A stretch of 64,000 nt of DNA, taken from the NCBI RefSeq assembly GCF_005938085.1, contig NZ_SMZK01000006.1, forward strand, positions 1 to 64,000, read 5' to 3'. Source of the stretch: Haloterrigena sp. H1 (GTDB lineage Archaea; Halobacteriota; Halobacteria; Halobacteriales; Natrialbaceae). The translations under genes and the position numbers were made by a program. Below are positions 1 through 8,573 of this stretch, piece by piece. How positions within the stretch are numbered: the first letter of the stretch is position 1; every line of letters starts with the position of its first letter. Below the pieces are notes generated by a model. That model saw nothing but the letters and a program-made list of their open reading frames with translations. It was not told the origin of the DNA and did not search any database.

Positions 1-746
1 GCTGATGCGACCACATCGGTGGTCACGCTGCTGTGATCGAGCACTTCGAGACGACTGGTGAGGGTATTGGAACCGCATACGATTCGGGTGTCCCATCGGA
101 TTCTGCGACCTATGGGAACTACCTCGATACCGTCGACGAGTATGATGTCGAATTTCTCATCGTCGAAAGCGATGATGAACTGCCGCTTGAGGGCGATGTC
201 TCTGCCCAGGTGATGAACCCGCCTGCTGGGGACGCTGGGAGTGACGTTAACGATAACAGTGTGGTACTGGCGCTCGAGTTTGGTGACTTCCAGTATTTGG
301 CACCCGGTGATGTCGATACTGGCGTTGAGCAGCGCTTGGTCGACGAGTGGGGAAGCGACCTCGAGAGCGATGTCTACAAGGCTGGCCATCACGGGTCATC
401 GACCTCCTCGAGTGACGCCTTCGTGGATGCCGTAGATCCGGAGATGGCTATCATTTCGAGTGCCTACGACTCACAGTACGGGCACCCAAGCGATGAGGTC
501 CTCGAACGGTTTGCCGAGCGAGAGATCGAAACGTACTGGACGGGAGTCCACGGCGATATTGTGGTTCGCACTGACGGCACGTCGGTCGACGTAGAGACGA
601 GAGAGTCGTTCTCGACGGACGCCGAGGATATCCTTGCGGAGACACCTGATTCCGACGACGAGACGAATTCCCTGATATCTCCTCAGCTTACCGCAGATAG
701 TGTCGCCAGTGGAATTGATGGAGCTGTCGCTCCTGCTATGGGGTGA
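1..746 (+). pseudogene. MBL-fold hydrolase (ComEC/Rec2 C-terminal type), partial and frameshifted
   Basis: This is the C-terminal part of a secreted metallo-beta-lactamase-fold hydrolase of the ComEC/Rec2 type. The conserved late motifs are visible: an NDNSVVL strand, LAPGDVD, and KAGHHGSS followed by a YGHPS box. The beginning lies outside the window. Bases 6-32 encode the metal-binding motif DHIGGH, but the reading frame upstream (A-D-A at bases 1-9) is out of register by one base. One G appears to be missing near base 9, so DADHIGGH is broken inside the active-site motif. Downstream of that point a GTG at 33 could only start a protein lacking the first metal ligands. The C-terminal tail is acidic. 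It is followed after 5 bases by a DUF3006-type gene, the usual partner of such hydrolases, which is also frameshifted. It is probably non-functional unless the missing base is a sequencing error. Confidence 0.7.
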
Positions 747-751
747 GAAAG

Positions 752-1013
752 ATGGATGGGACTTACACTGGCGTTGTCGATCGAATTGAAGACGGTGAGA
801 TTGCCGTCATCTTGCTCGAGGAATGAGCAGGTGATCGAGCAAGTCGATGTCCCTGTGGGTCGATTGCCTGAGCCCGCTCAAACGGACGGTGGCGTGCTTT
901 CGGTGATGCTTGAGGATGGTGAAATCACGTCGATGGAGTACCGACCGGACGCCACTTGCGACCGGCGTGAGTCTGCGCAGGAGAAACTGGATCGGTTGTC
1001 GGAGAAGTTATGA
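752..1013 (+). pseudogene. DUF3006-type small protein, frameshifted
   Basis: From the ATG at 752 the frame reads MDGTYTGVVDRIEDGEIAV and stops at a TGA at 824-826. The adjacent frame, entered at about 822, continues with NEQVIEQVDVPVGRLPEPA and ends in a charged helix (QEKLDRLSEKL) at 1013. Joined, the two halves make a typical DUF3006 domain of about 87 residues, a small beta-rich domain commonly encoded beside MBL-fold hydrolases. One A seems to be missing around 820-824. The gene lies 5 bases after the upstream hydrolase and was probably cotranscribed with it. Both members of the pair being broken suggests that selection on this function has been lost. A repeated base-calling error is the alternative. 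Confidence 0.65.
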
Positions 1014-1191
1014 TCGCGAGGAGTGAGTCGACGCTGGCGGTGATGAAGAGCGGCTCTCGAGGAAAAGTCCGTAGTGGACACTTGGTTCTGTTCCGAAGCT
1101 CCCTCTGATAAGGTAAGAATCGTGGATTGTCAAACGAACAGTACAGGCGAAGCACGTATCCTTCAATACCAGAAAACATTTGCCGAGACTA

Positions 1192-1629
1192 ATGGGATAC
1201 CACTTAATGAAATCAATCACTAAATATGACATACCTGCGGCCATATTCGCGCTGCTTGGTCTTATCATTGCGCTACTTGGAGCGGGGTTGGGAATAGACA
1301 CTGGTGTAACCATACTTACTATACCGAACCATAGTGGCTGGGTGGCCCTGACTCTATTAATCGCCGGAGGAGCGGTATTCTTTGGCACAATCATCACACT
1401 GCTTGGTATTTTATTCGTGAAAAATAATGATTTTAAACTTCCAACTGCCATACTCTTTGGAGCTCTTGCTCTCGGTTTCCTCAGATTGATTGCAGTGTTA
1501 GAACTCATTGAAAAGCCGAATGCAGGATATGATGGTGCACTACTGCTGTCGATAACCCTCGTGCCAGTACTGGTTTGGGTGCTTCTCTGGGGCATCGAGC
1601 GGCACTGGAATATGAGCTTTTCTCAGTGA
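1192..1629 (+). CDS. Small membrane protein, four predicted TM segments
   Basis: This is an unrecognised protein of about 145 residues. It has four hydrophobic stretches, in order a first helix rich in A, L, I and G, one around TLLIAGGAVFFGTI, one around AILFGALALGFL, and a last one around LLLSITLVPVLVWVLL. The helices are separated by short charged loops and the C terminus is cytoplasm-like (GIERHWNMSFSQ). Starts at ATG 1192 or ATG 1207 are both plausible; the second gives MKSITKYDIPA, a more typical N terminus. The base composition is visibly more AT-rich than the upstream DUF3006 gene. No function can be assigned. Confidence 0.7.
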   Translation: MGYHLMKSITKYDIPAAIFALLGLIIALLGAGLGIDTGVTILTIPNHSGWVALTLLIAGGAVFFGTIITLLGILFVKNNDFKLPTAILFGALALGFLRLIAVLELIEKPNAGYDGALLLSITLVPVLVWVLLWGIERHWNMSFSQ

Positions 1630-1639
1630 CTGGCGTGGT

Positions 1640-2460
1640 GACGGACTAGAACAATGGAAGTTCCGTCTACTACATTCGCATCTGTAGTGTGCAGATGGGT
1701 CACTGAAACAGCTATCATGAAGTAAATCTCAGTGAACGGCTTGCAATCACTGCTTTCGATAATAGGGTGAAAGCCCCTGACTCGCTCGAGTCCCGCGCCT
1801 GTCGAGACGCAGGCGTCTCGCTGCCCGTCGCTCGTTTTACTCGCGAAGACCTCGCTGCGCTCCTCACAGGCTGTGGTGCTTGCGTCGGCGGGGTTCCTCG
1901 AGCGCGCCAGCCCCTTTTGATCCCACCCTGTGGATTGATCGGGAGGCTATAGCGTTGGTTGCTCGCTCTTGAGTATCGGCCCACCCCGCTCGCCGCGTGC
2001 CGCCCTCCGCGTCGCTCGCGACCGACCATTCCGGGCTGCGGTTCGCTCCTGGCGTCGCTCACCGTTCCGGGCTAAAATGAATCTGGTCTCGACGCCAGCA
2101 TTAAGCGCGTTTTCGGTTGCGCCCCTCGCGGGCTTTCGCGTTCCAGCGCTTGGTGCCGCCTGCGCTGTCGCGCGCCACACTGCGGCGCGCGTTCTCGACG
2201 ACAGTCGTGCTGGACGCGGACCCGCAGTTCGGGCCGGACACGAGAAACGGCTTAAAGCTGGCCGCTTGCTTCGGGCGGGACGCCGCGCGGTGCTGGTTGG
2301 GTTACCTCATTCAGGCGCGCTCTCGCTCGCGCCCAGATGGGCGCTCACGAAGGCGCGAGCGCGAGCGCGCAGATAGATCTAGTCGGTCAGTGTCGTCGGA
2401 AAACCGCGATGTCCTAGCATCGCGGTGGCAGGCGCGCATGAGCGCCTTCAGAGTTGAACT
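1640..2460. other. GC-rich non-coding block with several strong inverted repeats
   Basis: About 800 bases lack a convincing gene. The open frames here are low-complexity Arg/Ala/Ser translations of GC-rich DNA. There is a perfect 8-bp hairpin (CGAGACGC-AG-GCGTCTCG) at 1803-1820. A longer GC-rich inverted arrangement at about 2313-2370 has arms built of CGCGCTCTCGCTCGCGCCC and its near-complement. Purine/pyrimidine-skewed blocks repeat the words CGCTCGCG and CCGGGCTGCGG. The block sits directly upstream of the ssDNA-binding-type gene at 2464, so it may be a structured leader or a plasmid replication/transfer element. That role is inferred. Confidence 0.45.
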
Positions 2461-2463
2461 CCA

Positions 2464-3355
2464 ATGTCTAGTAACAACTCGAGTAGCAAGGTCGTTACGG
2501 TCGATGAACAGGCACTCAAACAGGCGGACGAGCAGGCAGTCGATGAAGACGGCTTCCCGGTCGTCGGCGAGACGCCGGAGTTCGAGGCAACAGTCGAGCA
2601 AGAGGTCCAAGCAAAGGTGGATGCGAACCACCCAGACGGAATCGTCGATACAAATGATGAGCGGATCTATGGCGCGACCCTCGAGCAGGAAGAGCGGATT
2701 CGAGCACGAGAGGATGAACTCGAGCGGATCAGTGCCCAGGCCGAGATAGGAACGCAGGAGGGTCGTGAGAGACGGACGCGAACGATCGCTGCGAACCAGA
2801 ACAAAGCGCGGCGTGTGGAATTCCAGAAACGGGCGGCGAGTGGACCCAATGGCAGACCCGGAACGAGCGGATCCTCGTACAGAGCTCTCTCGAGCAGTTG
2901 GCGGCCGTGAACAAGCAGTCGATGCGACTCGCAAAGCAGTTGGATGGCTGGTCTCGAGCGGCGATTAGCCGGCGGTTGAGTGAGGCCGTCGTCGGTGGCC
3001 AGGACCTGACGAGTGCGGTTGTCAACGTGTTCGAGGAACTGCAGACGGCGCCTGGACACGTCATCCCCATTGGAAAACTCGAGGAGGTCTCTCGGAAGGA
3101 GGTGAGCATCCAAGGGCGTGTCGAAACCTTGTGGGATCCCTCGCATCCGAGTATCGCACAGGTCGGGCTCATCGCAGACGACAGTGGACAGACACGCGTG
3201 ACGATCTGGAAGTCATCAGACGCGCCGTGGATCGAGGAGGCGAGCAGGTGCGAATTCACAAGGCTGCCCGGAACTGGCACGAAGGCCGTGTTTCACTGGC
3301 CGTGACCGGGTGGTCGATGATCCACTTCCCGGAGCGCGGCTGCTGGTGGGAATAG
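2464..3355 (+). pseudogene. RPA-like OB-fold ssDNA-binding protein, three frameshifts
   Basis: The reconstructed protein has about 295 residues. The N-terminal part is charged and helical (DEDGFPVVGETPEF, then DGIVDTNDERIYGATLEQEE and a long acidic/basic helix). The C-terminal part is an OB-fold with AIVGL-like strands (IAQVGLIADDSGQTRVTIWK, then a tail ending FPERGCWWE). This is the layout of a common haloarchaeal plasmid ssDNA-binding/replication-associated protein. The frame changes three times: near 2848 (before MADPERADPRTELS), near 2890 (before LAAVNKQSMRLAKQLDGW) and near 3240 (before GGEQVRIHKAARNW). The gene is therefore broken as written. It follows the structured GC-rich block and is followed by a T-run. 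Confidence 0.7.
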
Positions 3356-3359
3356 CCGT

Positions 3360-3378
3360 GGCGAAGCCCCTTTTTTGC
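3360..3378 (+). terminator. T-run after the ssDNA-binding pseudogene
   Basis: GCCCC followed by six T residues (3371-3376) lies 15 bases after the stop codon. Archaeal terminators are often simple T-runs without a stem, so this could end transcription. There is no direct evidence beyond position and composition. Confidence 0.35.
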
Positions 3379-3548
3379 TGGTGTGAACGCGGTCACCGCC
3401 ACCTCCCACCACCTCCACGGTCCGGGCTGCTCACGGCCGATGGCCGTTGCGCTGCCTGGCTTTCGCCCACCGCATGAATCCGTCCCACGACTTCTTCATT
3501 CAGAAGTATGCCTGAAACCGAGTCGAGCAATTCGGTAACTACAGATGC

Positions 3549-3710
3549 TTACTGTTCGATTTCAATTTCGACAAGCGATTTGGTTCCACACTGACAATGC
3601 GGATACCTTCCCTTCCGTCTTATTTTCCCATCAGGAAGCCGAATAGCAGGATAAACGGCATCACAGTTAGGACAGATGGCGACTATCTCTTGTCCAGTCC
3701 GAGTGCTCAT
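3549..3710 (-). CDS. Small zinc-ribbon-like protein
   Basis: This 53-residue protein starts MSTRTGQEIVAICPNC when read from the ATG at 3710. An upstream start at 3740 would add 10 unlikely residues. It contains a CPNC knuckle and, 18 residues later, an HCQCG knuckle, so one zinc could be held by C-x2-C and C/H-x-C ligands. The C terminus is acidic (SLVEIEIEQ). It belongs to the large set of tiny zinc proteins of haloarchaea, whose functions are mostly unknown. It lies next to the IS5-type element, whose insertion point is 60 bases upstream of its start. Confidence 0.6.
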   Translation of the reverse strand: MSTRTGQEIVAICPNCDAVYPAIRLPDGKIRRKGRYPHCQCGTKSLVEIEIEQ

Positions 3711-3777
3711 TCGAGATAATCGGGCCGACAACGCCCACACAGATATATCAGTGCGTAGTGACTCATAAAGAGAAATT

Positions 3778-4715
3778 GGCTGTGTTGAATCACTAGACGG
3801 CGGCGGAATGGTTCGCTAAATCGAAGGTCTTGAAGCGGGAGACTTCAGTTGTTCATGACCCAAATCTCCCGCTTCATTGAGGCAGTTGTGCCGATTGCTC
3901 AAAACGTTACTGGCGATGGAGACGAATCCGCCGCCCCAAAAGGTGGCGGCGGATTCGCCGACTATGCCCTTGTTTCCCTGCATTGTCTGCGGATTTACCT
4001 CGATACGTCCTACCGAATGACGATTGACCTGCTCAAGGAGATGCCACAAATAACCGGGGAGATCGGCCTCAGCGCGGCCGATCTCCCCTCGCCATCCACG
4101 TTGTGTAAGGCGTTCGACCGGATCAGCATGAGCGTCTGTCGAGTGTTGCTGCGCCAGTCGGCGCAGCTACACGATCCATCCGAACACGCTGCTATCGACG
4201 CAACATTCTACGAACGAGATCGTGCGAGCCGCCACTACTGCCAGCGAACGAATTATCGCGTCCAGACGCTCAAAGTCACAAAGCTCGTCGATACAGCAAC
4301 GCAGGCTGTACTCGACCTTCACTGTTCGACGACGTTAGAAGGCAGTGACGCGGATTTTGTGAGCAGATCGCCCGCCGGAACGCGGGCGATCTGCAGTCAC
4401 TGGCTGCTGATAAGGGCTATGACAAGCAACAACTCCGAGAACGACTCCGTGAACTCGACATTCGACCGCTGATCAAACACCGGATTTCGCGCCGTACGAT
4501 CACGCGCACACGCTCGTATTGGATGAAGATCGGTATGCTCAGCGGTCAATGACCGAAACCGTCAACTCAGCCGTCAAGCGCTCGCTCGGCTACGCCGTGC
4601 GAGCGCGTACCTGGTATCGAGAGTTCCGTGAAATCGCCCTGATGTGTGTCGTCTATAACATCAAGCAGGCCGTCAAACAGTGAAATCCAACGCCGTATGG
4701 CGATTCAACACAGCC
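3778..4715 (+). mobile_element. IS5-type insertion sequence, 938 bp, with 8-bp target duplication
   Basis: The perfect terminal inverted repeats GGCTGTGTTGAATC (3778-3791) and its complement (4702-4715) bound the element. The 8-bp direct repeat GAGAAATT lies immediately outside at 3770-3777 and 4716-4723. The element holds one transposase gene, broken by two frameshifts. Size, ends and 8-bp duplication agree with IS5 family elements of haloarchaea (ISH1-like group). It appears to have entered the promoter side of the DUF7511-type gene downstream. Intact ends and duplication imply that the insertion is recent relative to the decay. Confidence 0.9.
3855..4683 (+). pseudogene. IS5-type transposase, two frameshifts
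   Basis: Starting at ATG 3855, the frame encodes the N-terminal half of an IS5-type DDE transposase (MTQISRFIEAVVPIAQNV, then the first catalytic Asp in AAIDATFYERD). The second frame, entered near 4360, carries EQIARRNAGDLQSLAADKGY, with the second Asp in ADKGYD. A third frame, entered near 4490, carries MTETVNSAVKRSLGYAVRAR with the catalytic Glu in TETVN, and ends at 4683. All three DDE residues survive, but not in one frame. One base seems to be lost at each break. The enzyme cannot be made intact from this copy. Confidence 0.85.
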
Positions 4716-4801
4716 GAGAAATTACAATTATTGTCTTAAGACCTGCATCCTATTGTCCATATGTAAGGTTTTTCACCCCAGAAGCCGTATGCAGACATGA
4801 C

Positions 4802-4995
4802 ATGGATGAAATACCTGAAAACGCCCCTCCAACCGACACTTCGGATCAAAATGAACTTATCCATGTCTTGATTGAAGACCCAGGAGAAGCTGACAAGTGT
4901 GTGTTTTTCCCAGGAAATGCAAGATGTGATGAGCTACATACAAGTGGATCCTTGCGCTCGAGGATTCGTATGTCCACCTAAAAGACGCTCAATAG
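4802..4995 (+). pseudogene. DUF7511-type small protein, frameshifted
   Basis: The frame starts MDEIPENAPPTDTSDQNELI and contains EADKCVFFPGNA, then stops out of register at about 4981. The alternative frame, entered near 4938, gives KWILALEDSYVHLKDAQ and ends at 4995. Joined, they form a 64-residue protein with the pattern (C-x-FFP ... W-I-A-L-E-D-S-YV-L-x-D-A) of a small haloarchaeal domain that I recall as DUF7511. The IS5-type element sits 78 bases upstream of the start, probably within or next to its promoter. The function of the family is unknown to me. Confidence 0.55.
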
Positions 4996-5114
4996 TTCGC
5001 CTGTACTTATGGCGAGTTTCACAAAGAACTCTGCTACTGTCTCCTGAGAGAGGTTTCTGTGCCCCACGAGTGGGTGAGGGGCAGTCGGAGTTACTCATTG
5101 CCCTCGTGAACACC

Positions 5115-5298
5115 ATGACTCTCAGAGAGATCTACCAGACAACATTCGACGAGATGTCCAGCCCAACTCGAGCGCCAGTCCGTGCCCCAACTGCAACGGA
5201 CGGGTGACCACAACGCAGTCGAAACTCGTTGTGAAGACTGTGGATTCCTTCTCGAACCGCAACAATACCAGACCCAGAAAAGAGTCAATCCCACTTAG
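5115..5298 (+). pseudogene. Relic of a transcription factor B (TFB) N-terminal zinc ribbon
   Basis: The first frame reads MTLREIYQTTFDE, a TFB-like N terminus. The next frame reads PNSSASPCPNCNGRVTT, with the first CxxC. A third frame reads AVETRCEDCGFLLEPQQY, with the second CxxC, and stops at 5298. These are the N-terminal motifs of archaeal TFB proteins. The B-finger and both cyclin repeats (about 250 residues) are absent and nothing similar follows. Two frame changes, near 5155 and 5215, show that the fragment is not expressed as a single ribbon. It is a dead remnant of one of the many TFB paralogues haloarchaea carry. Confidence 0.65.
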
Positions 5299-5374
5299 AT
5301 AGAATGCCATTAGTAAAAATCACACCAAGTATTGGAACAAGATATTTACTGGAGTAACAACATAGATTTGAATA

Positions 5375-5512
5375 ATGCCAGAATGTGATGGCTGTGGCTC
5401 TCATGTCACGGAGAACTACTACCGGGTTTTCGCTGTTGATGGTGATCTGCCAGCGTGTATTCATTGTGCCAGCAACCGTGAAGCTCGAGAAGCAGGACTC
5501 CGTCAGCAATAG
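5375..5512 (+). CDS. Small zinc-finger protein (DUF7563-like)
   Basis: This 45-residue protein starts MPECDGCGSHVTENYYRVF and continues to an ACIHC knuckle and a charged helix (EAREAGLRQQ). Two CxxC pairs can hold one zinc. The pattern matches small haloarchaeal zinc proteins that I recall as the DUF7563 family. Unlike the two genes upstream, it has no frameshift. The start is preceded by an AT-rich stretch (GATATTTACTGG ... CATAGATTTG), suitable for a TATA-dependent leaderless transcript. Confidence 0.6.
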   Translation: MPECDGCGSHVTENYYRVFAVDGDLPACIHCASNREAREAGLRQQ

Positions 5513-5598
5513 CGTCTCAGTGATCTCATTTCCAGATCTTCTCTCTCGAACTGGTGCCTGCATCGAGACGTGAGACAACACGATCCACTACCCAGCCA

Positions 5599-6489
5599 AT
5601 GACTGACCGAGATTCTGACTTTGAGGAGCTTCGTCCGACCGGCGAAGCGTCGCATATCCCAGATGAAACACTCAGCGAGGATGATGACGGCGAACCTGAT
5701 CGACAGCGGAGTGCGACGGCGACAACTGGATATCCGGATACTCCAGCAGAAGCAGATACCGAGTGTCGCTCCTGTGGCGCACCGACCCCACCTGACCAGA
5801 CCAAGTGCCTGTTCTGTCTCACCAACCATCTCGAGGACTGTTCTTCTGAGACAGACACACCAGCAACAGAGTGGATGCTGCTTGGCGTCGTCCACATGCT
5901 TGTCGAATCGTCGACGTTCTACGGCGCCGTCGCGAAAGGTGCGGCGGCTGCGACGCTTCTTGCGTCGAATGCGACCGAACAGACTGTCGACGACTGCACG
6001 ATCATCTACGATCTCGAGGACGAGCCCGCAGCCCAACTGGCTGATCGGTGGCCCGTGCTTCCTGCTACAGTACGAATCTCGTCCACTGACGGTGAGCAAC
6101 TTCTCGCGGCCGCCCGTGATCGAACAACATGGAGTGACCAACTCCACCCAGTCGCAGATAGTGACCACGAGCTGACAACGTATCTCTACGATGAAAGTGG
6201 ATCCGGCATTCGCGACAAGCAGCGACTTGCGACGTTGCTCGACAACGCCGGCAATGATGCGTGGCTAGTTCCTGCAATTGCCCTCCAACAGGCACCTAAA
6301 GAACGTGAACCTGAGCACCAAGACAGTGGCATTCCGACCAAAGACCGCCTCGAGTGTCACCAGTGCGGACGCACAACCGATCATCGATTCAGCGATCATG
6401 ATTCGGTTCCCGACGAAACCTGGACCGGTCACGCAATCTGGGAGTGCCAGGTCTGCGAGATGCCGCGCCATGGGCCGACTCCAGAATGA
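5599..6489 (+). CDS. Haloarchaeal plasmid protein with two zinc knuckle regions
   Basis: This protein has 296 residues from ATG 5599 (MTDRDSDFEELRP); an in-frame codon at 5554 would add 15 doubtful residues. The first 55 residues are acidic and low in complexity. A zinc-ribbon-like segment CRSCGAPTPPDQTKCLFC lies at residues 56-73, and a second CHQCG ... CQVC pair sits near the C terminus (about 253-289). The middle part is globular (WMLLGVVHMLVESSTFYG; TATLYDE-like strands). Relatives on haloarchaeal plasmids often carry the name 'biosurfactant protein 1', which has little visible support. I would call it conserved hypothetical. Confidence 0.65.
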   Translation: MTDRDSDFEELRPTGEASHIPDETLSEDDDGEPDRQRSATATTGYPDTPAEADTECRSCGAPTPPDQTKCLFCLTNHLEDCSSETDTPATEWMLLGVVHMLVESSTFYGAVAKGAAAATLLASNATEQTVDDCTIIYDLEDEPAAQLADRWPVLPATVRISSTDGEQLLAAARDRTTWSDQLHPVADSDHELTTYLYDESGSGIRDKQRLATLLDNAGNDAWLVPAIALQQAPKEREPEHQDSGIPTKDRLECHQCGRTTDHRFSDHDSVPDETWTGHAIWECQVCEMPRHGPTPE

Positions 6490-6512
6490 AACTGAGAGAC
6501 AGATATACCGAG

Positions 6513-6929
6513 TTAAATCGTATCAAACGACCTGATCACGTCGCTCGTTGAGTACGTCTCGACTAGGTTTTGTTCGTCGAAGTCAGAATCGTCACTCCAG
6601 ATAGCAGCATCACTGGCAATCGCACACGCGAGGTACAACACATCGTCAGGATCGGTATCTCCGATTTCCGCTTCTGCTGTTTCGATAGCCGGATAGAAGT
6701 CGTCAGCAGGAACGACCTCAATGTACTGGAACAAGAGGTCGATGAGTTGTGCTACTCGTTCCGGCTCCATTCCGGATTTCTCTACGATCAGTTCTTCATA
6801 ATTCTCGATTTCGTCATAAACAAAGGCAGGTGTCAAGAGCTCTGGTTCGAGTGTGACGATGAGTTCCCGTGTTCTCGAATTAGCAATGAGTGCAGAAATA
6901 ACGACGTTGGCGTCAATGACCAGCTTCAT
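6513..6929 (-). CDS. vapC: PIN-domain toxin, VapC type
   Basis: This 138-residue PIN-domain protein is probably a site-specific RNase toxin. The catalytic acidic residues are visible: D6 in MKLVIDANVVISAL, E in the YDEIENY region, and the late pair in DTDPDDVLYLACA and SDDSDF. Length and order match single-domain PIN toxins. The gene starts 9 bases after a small ribbon-helix-helix-like gene on the same strand, so the two form a toxin-antitoxin operon. It is intact. Cleavage target unknown. Confidence 0.85.
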   Translation of the reverse strand: MKLVIDANVVISALIANSRTRELIVTLEPELLTPAFVYDEIENYEELIVEKSGMEPERVAQLIDLLFQYIEVVPADDFYPAIETAEAEIGDTDPDDVLYLACAIASDAAIWSDDSDFDEQNLVETYSTSDVIRSFDTI

Positions 6930-6938
6930 TCGTCAAGT

Positions 6939-7169
6939 CTACGCCGACTCTTCTTCGACGCGCTTACGTCCTTGTTCGTTGATCTTATTGGCGATTTCCA
7001 GAACGTCGCGCTCAGTGAGCTGACTTTCACTAGTGAGTTCGTCCATCATTTCGAGTGCTTCAATCTTCTCTTGGATGGCTTGGCGCGTAACCTCACTCCA
7101 GTTGATCTCCGGATGGTTTTCCATTCGGTCTTTGAGATCGTCATCTACGTTGACCGTGATACTGGGCAT
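6939..7169 (-). CDS. vapB: Ribbon-helix-helix antitoxin of the PIN pair
   Basis: This 76-residue protein starts MPSITVNVDDDLKDRMENHP from ATG 7169; a longer start at 7187 adds 6 residues. The short beta strand (SITVNV), the helix DDLKDRMENH, the turn EINWSE and the helix VTRQAIQEKIEAL form a ribbon-helix-helix DNA-binding fold. The acidic C-terminal tail would bind the toxin and neutralise it. It lies upstream of vapC with a 9-base gap, the usual antitoxin-first order. Autoregulation at the promoter upstream of 7169 is likely from the family. Confidence 0.8.
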   Translation of the reverse strand: MPSITVNVDDDLKDRMENHPEINWSEVTRQAIQEKIEALEMMDELTSESQLTERDVLEIANKINEQGRKRVEEESA

Positions 7170-7516
7170 ACAGAAGCCTATGGACACACAGAATAATGTG
7201 TCTTCCGGTCAAATCACAGCCATGTATTCAGGAGTCTCACGCGGAAAAGAACGGTGCCCGTTAGACAATTAAACTGGTAGTTGGATAGCGGCCTGCCGTT
7301 AACTGGTAACAGGTCAGTCCCTCCATGACTGTCGTATCACGTCGTGTTTATCCGCGCCGCGATCGGCTGAGGCGCATTCAATGGACCCACGAAACACACC
7401 AGGGTACAGACTGCATCGTGCACTCAGTCAACTCAATAATCACGAGGGCGATCAACTGACTGACGCAGACAGAGAACGTGTCGAGACTGCTCTGTTGAAT
7501 AGATGCTGAGTCACGG

Positions 7517-7640
7517 TTACAGCGGCTCACACAGTGATTCTATGTTGACGAGGGCGAACGTCAAGACAATTTCACGGAACTGCCGGTACCGGCCGAGCGC
7601 TCGCACGGCATCGCCGAGCGAGCACTTCGACGGTTCGTGA
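7517..7640 (-). pseudogene. IS5-type transposase 3' fragment (left arm)
   Basis: Read on the minus strand this encodes a C-terminal transposase segment (RQFREIVLTFALVNIESLCE) ending at the TAA whose complement is 7517-7519. It mirrors the fragment at 8352-8573. It contains only the last helices after the catalytic Glu and forms the left arm of the transposon at 7488-8602. Non-functional. Confidence 0.7.
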
Positions 7641-7730
7641 CCCACTCATTCCATCGAACGTCGCAACCCGAAGGTAGGCACCGCGTTCGGTACCAACGCT
7701 TATTACGGAAAATTTAATTGTTGGACTGCT

Positions 7731-8162
7731 ATGGTATTAGGCCGACGTTCCCTGCTCGAGTGCGCCGCCGTCCTATCGATTCCGGTCCTCTCGGGATGTG
7801 CCAGTTTCCGGGAGACGCAGGGCGACGAACCCGCTCCGACGCAGTCGAGTGCACAGGGTGCTTCGGACGTCTCCGTGCACAACCTCCATGACGAGTCGAT
7901 CACCGTCTCGATTCGCGTCGAGAACGTCGAGGAGAATCGAAATCAGGAGGAGAAGATTCCGATCGACGAGACGGTGACACTCAAGTCCGCGGCGACGCAC
8001 AAGATCAACAACAGAACGCGGTTCGGGTCGGAGTACGCGGTGTCTGTGTCCTTAGAAAGCGGGTACGCAAAGGAGGCGAACTGGACGCCCGATAGTGGTG
8101 GCGGCCTGCACGTCATTTACGACGGGTCCGACAGTCTCGTCTTCGCCGACGAGTTCGCCTGA
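7731..8162 (+). CDS. Tat-type lipoprotein, transposon cargo
   Basis: This 143-residue lipoprotein has a twin-arginine-like signal (LGRRSLLECAAVL), a hydrophobic stretch and the lipobox LSGC, with the lipidated Cys at about residue 22. A Glu/Ser/Gln linker follows, then a beta-rich domain (VSVHNLHDESITVSIRVENV ... FGSEYAVSVSLESG ... GGLHVIYDGSDSLVF). Haloarchaea export many lipoproteins through Tat, so it should sit on the outer face of the membrane. It has the same size and layout as the proteins at 50110, 53790 and 54662, although overall similarity is low. An AT-rich promoter-like stretch (TTATTACGGAAAATTTAAT) lies about 25 bases upstream of the start. Function unknown. Confidence 0.7.
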   Translation: MVLGRRSLLECAAVLSIPVLSGCASFRETQGDEPAPTQSSAQGASDVSVHNLHDESITVSIRVENVEENRNQEEKIPIDETVTLKSAATHKINNRTRFGSEYAVSVSLESGYAKEANWTPDSGGGLHVIYDGSDSLVFADEFA

Positions 8163-8351
8163 GTCGAGGCGACACTCGAACTCGAGTTCGACTCTCGCGG
8201 CGATTCGTGTGACGGAGCCGCGGTGGCGAACAGTCGATCGGGTTCCGTTCCGTCCCGTCCGCCGGAACGCGGACGACCTGCTGACCGTGCTGCGGACAAC
8301 GACTTCTAACACTGGCACACGTAGTACGAGATTTCAGCACTTGACGTCGAG

Positions 8352-8573
8352 CACCTTGTTCACTACCGTGGCTCATCACCGAAAGCAGTCGTGAACAACG
8401 CTCTCATCCGGGCAAAAGGCTACTCTCAGCGCTGGATGGCCGAGACTTCGTATTCGACAACGAAGCGCTCGGTCGGCGATGCCGTGCGAGCGTTCGGCTG
8501 GTGTCGGCAGTTCCGTGAAATTGTCCTGATGTTCGCCTTCGTCAACATAGAATCAGTGTGTAAGCTGCTGTAA
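8352..8573 (+). pseudogene. IS5-type transposase 3' fragment (right arm)
   Basis: The fragment encodes the C-terminal part of an IS5-type transposase, including VVNNALIRAKGYSQRW, TSYSTTKRSVGDAVRA with the expected catalytic Glu region, and QFREIVLMFAFVNIES, and ends at 8573. The N-terminal 70 % is missing. It is longer than the left arm and is collinear with the 3' part of the transposase at 3855-4683 (compare SAVKRSLGYAVRAR). It forms the right arm of the transposon. Confidence 0.75.

Noticed and set aside
1715..2376. Open frames in the GC-rich block
   Set aside because: Translations are Arg/Ala/Ser-rich, overlap on both strands, and show no conserved domain; the block is better explained as non-coding.
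3849..4683. Programmed frameshifting of the IS5-type transposase
   Set aside because: IS5-type elements do not usually need it, two breaks are present, and no slippery heptamer was seen; damage is simpler.
4802..5298. DUF7511 and TFB zinc ribbon as intact small genes
   Set aside because: Their motifs lie in two or three different frames, so no single product contains all of them.
8352..8573. A separate small gene starting at 8391
   Set aside because: The sequence is the C-terminal part of an IS5-type transposase within the right arm of the transposon, not an independent gene.
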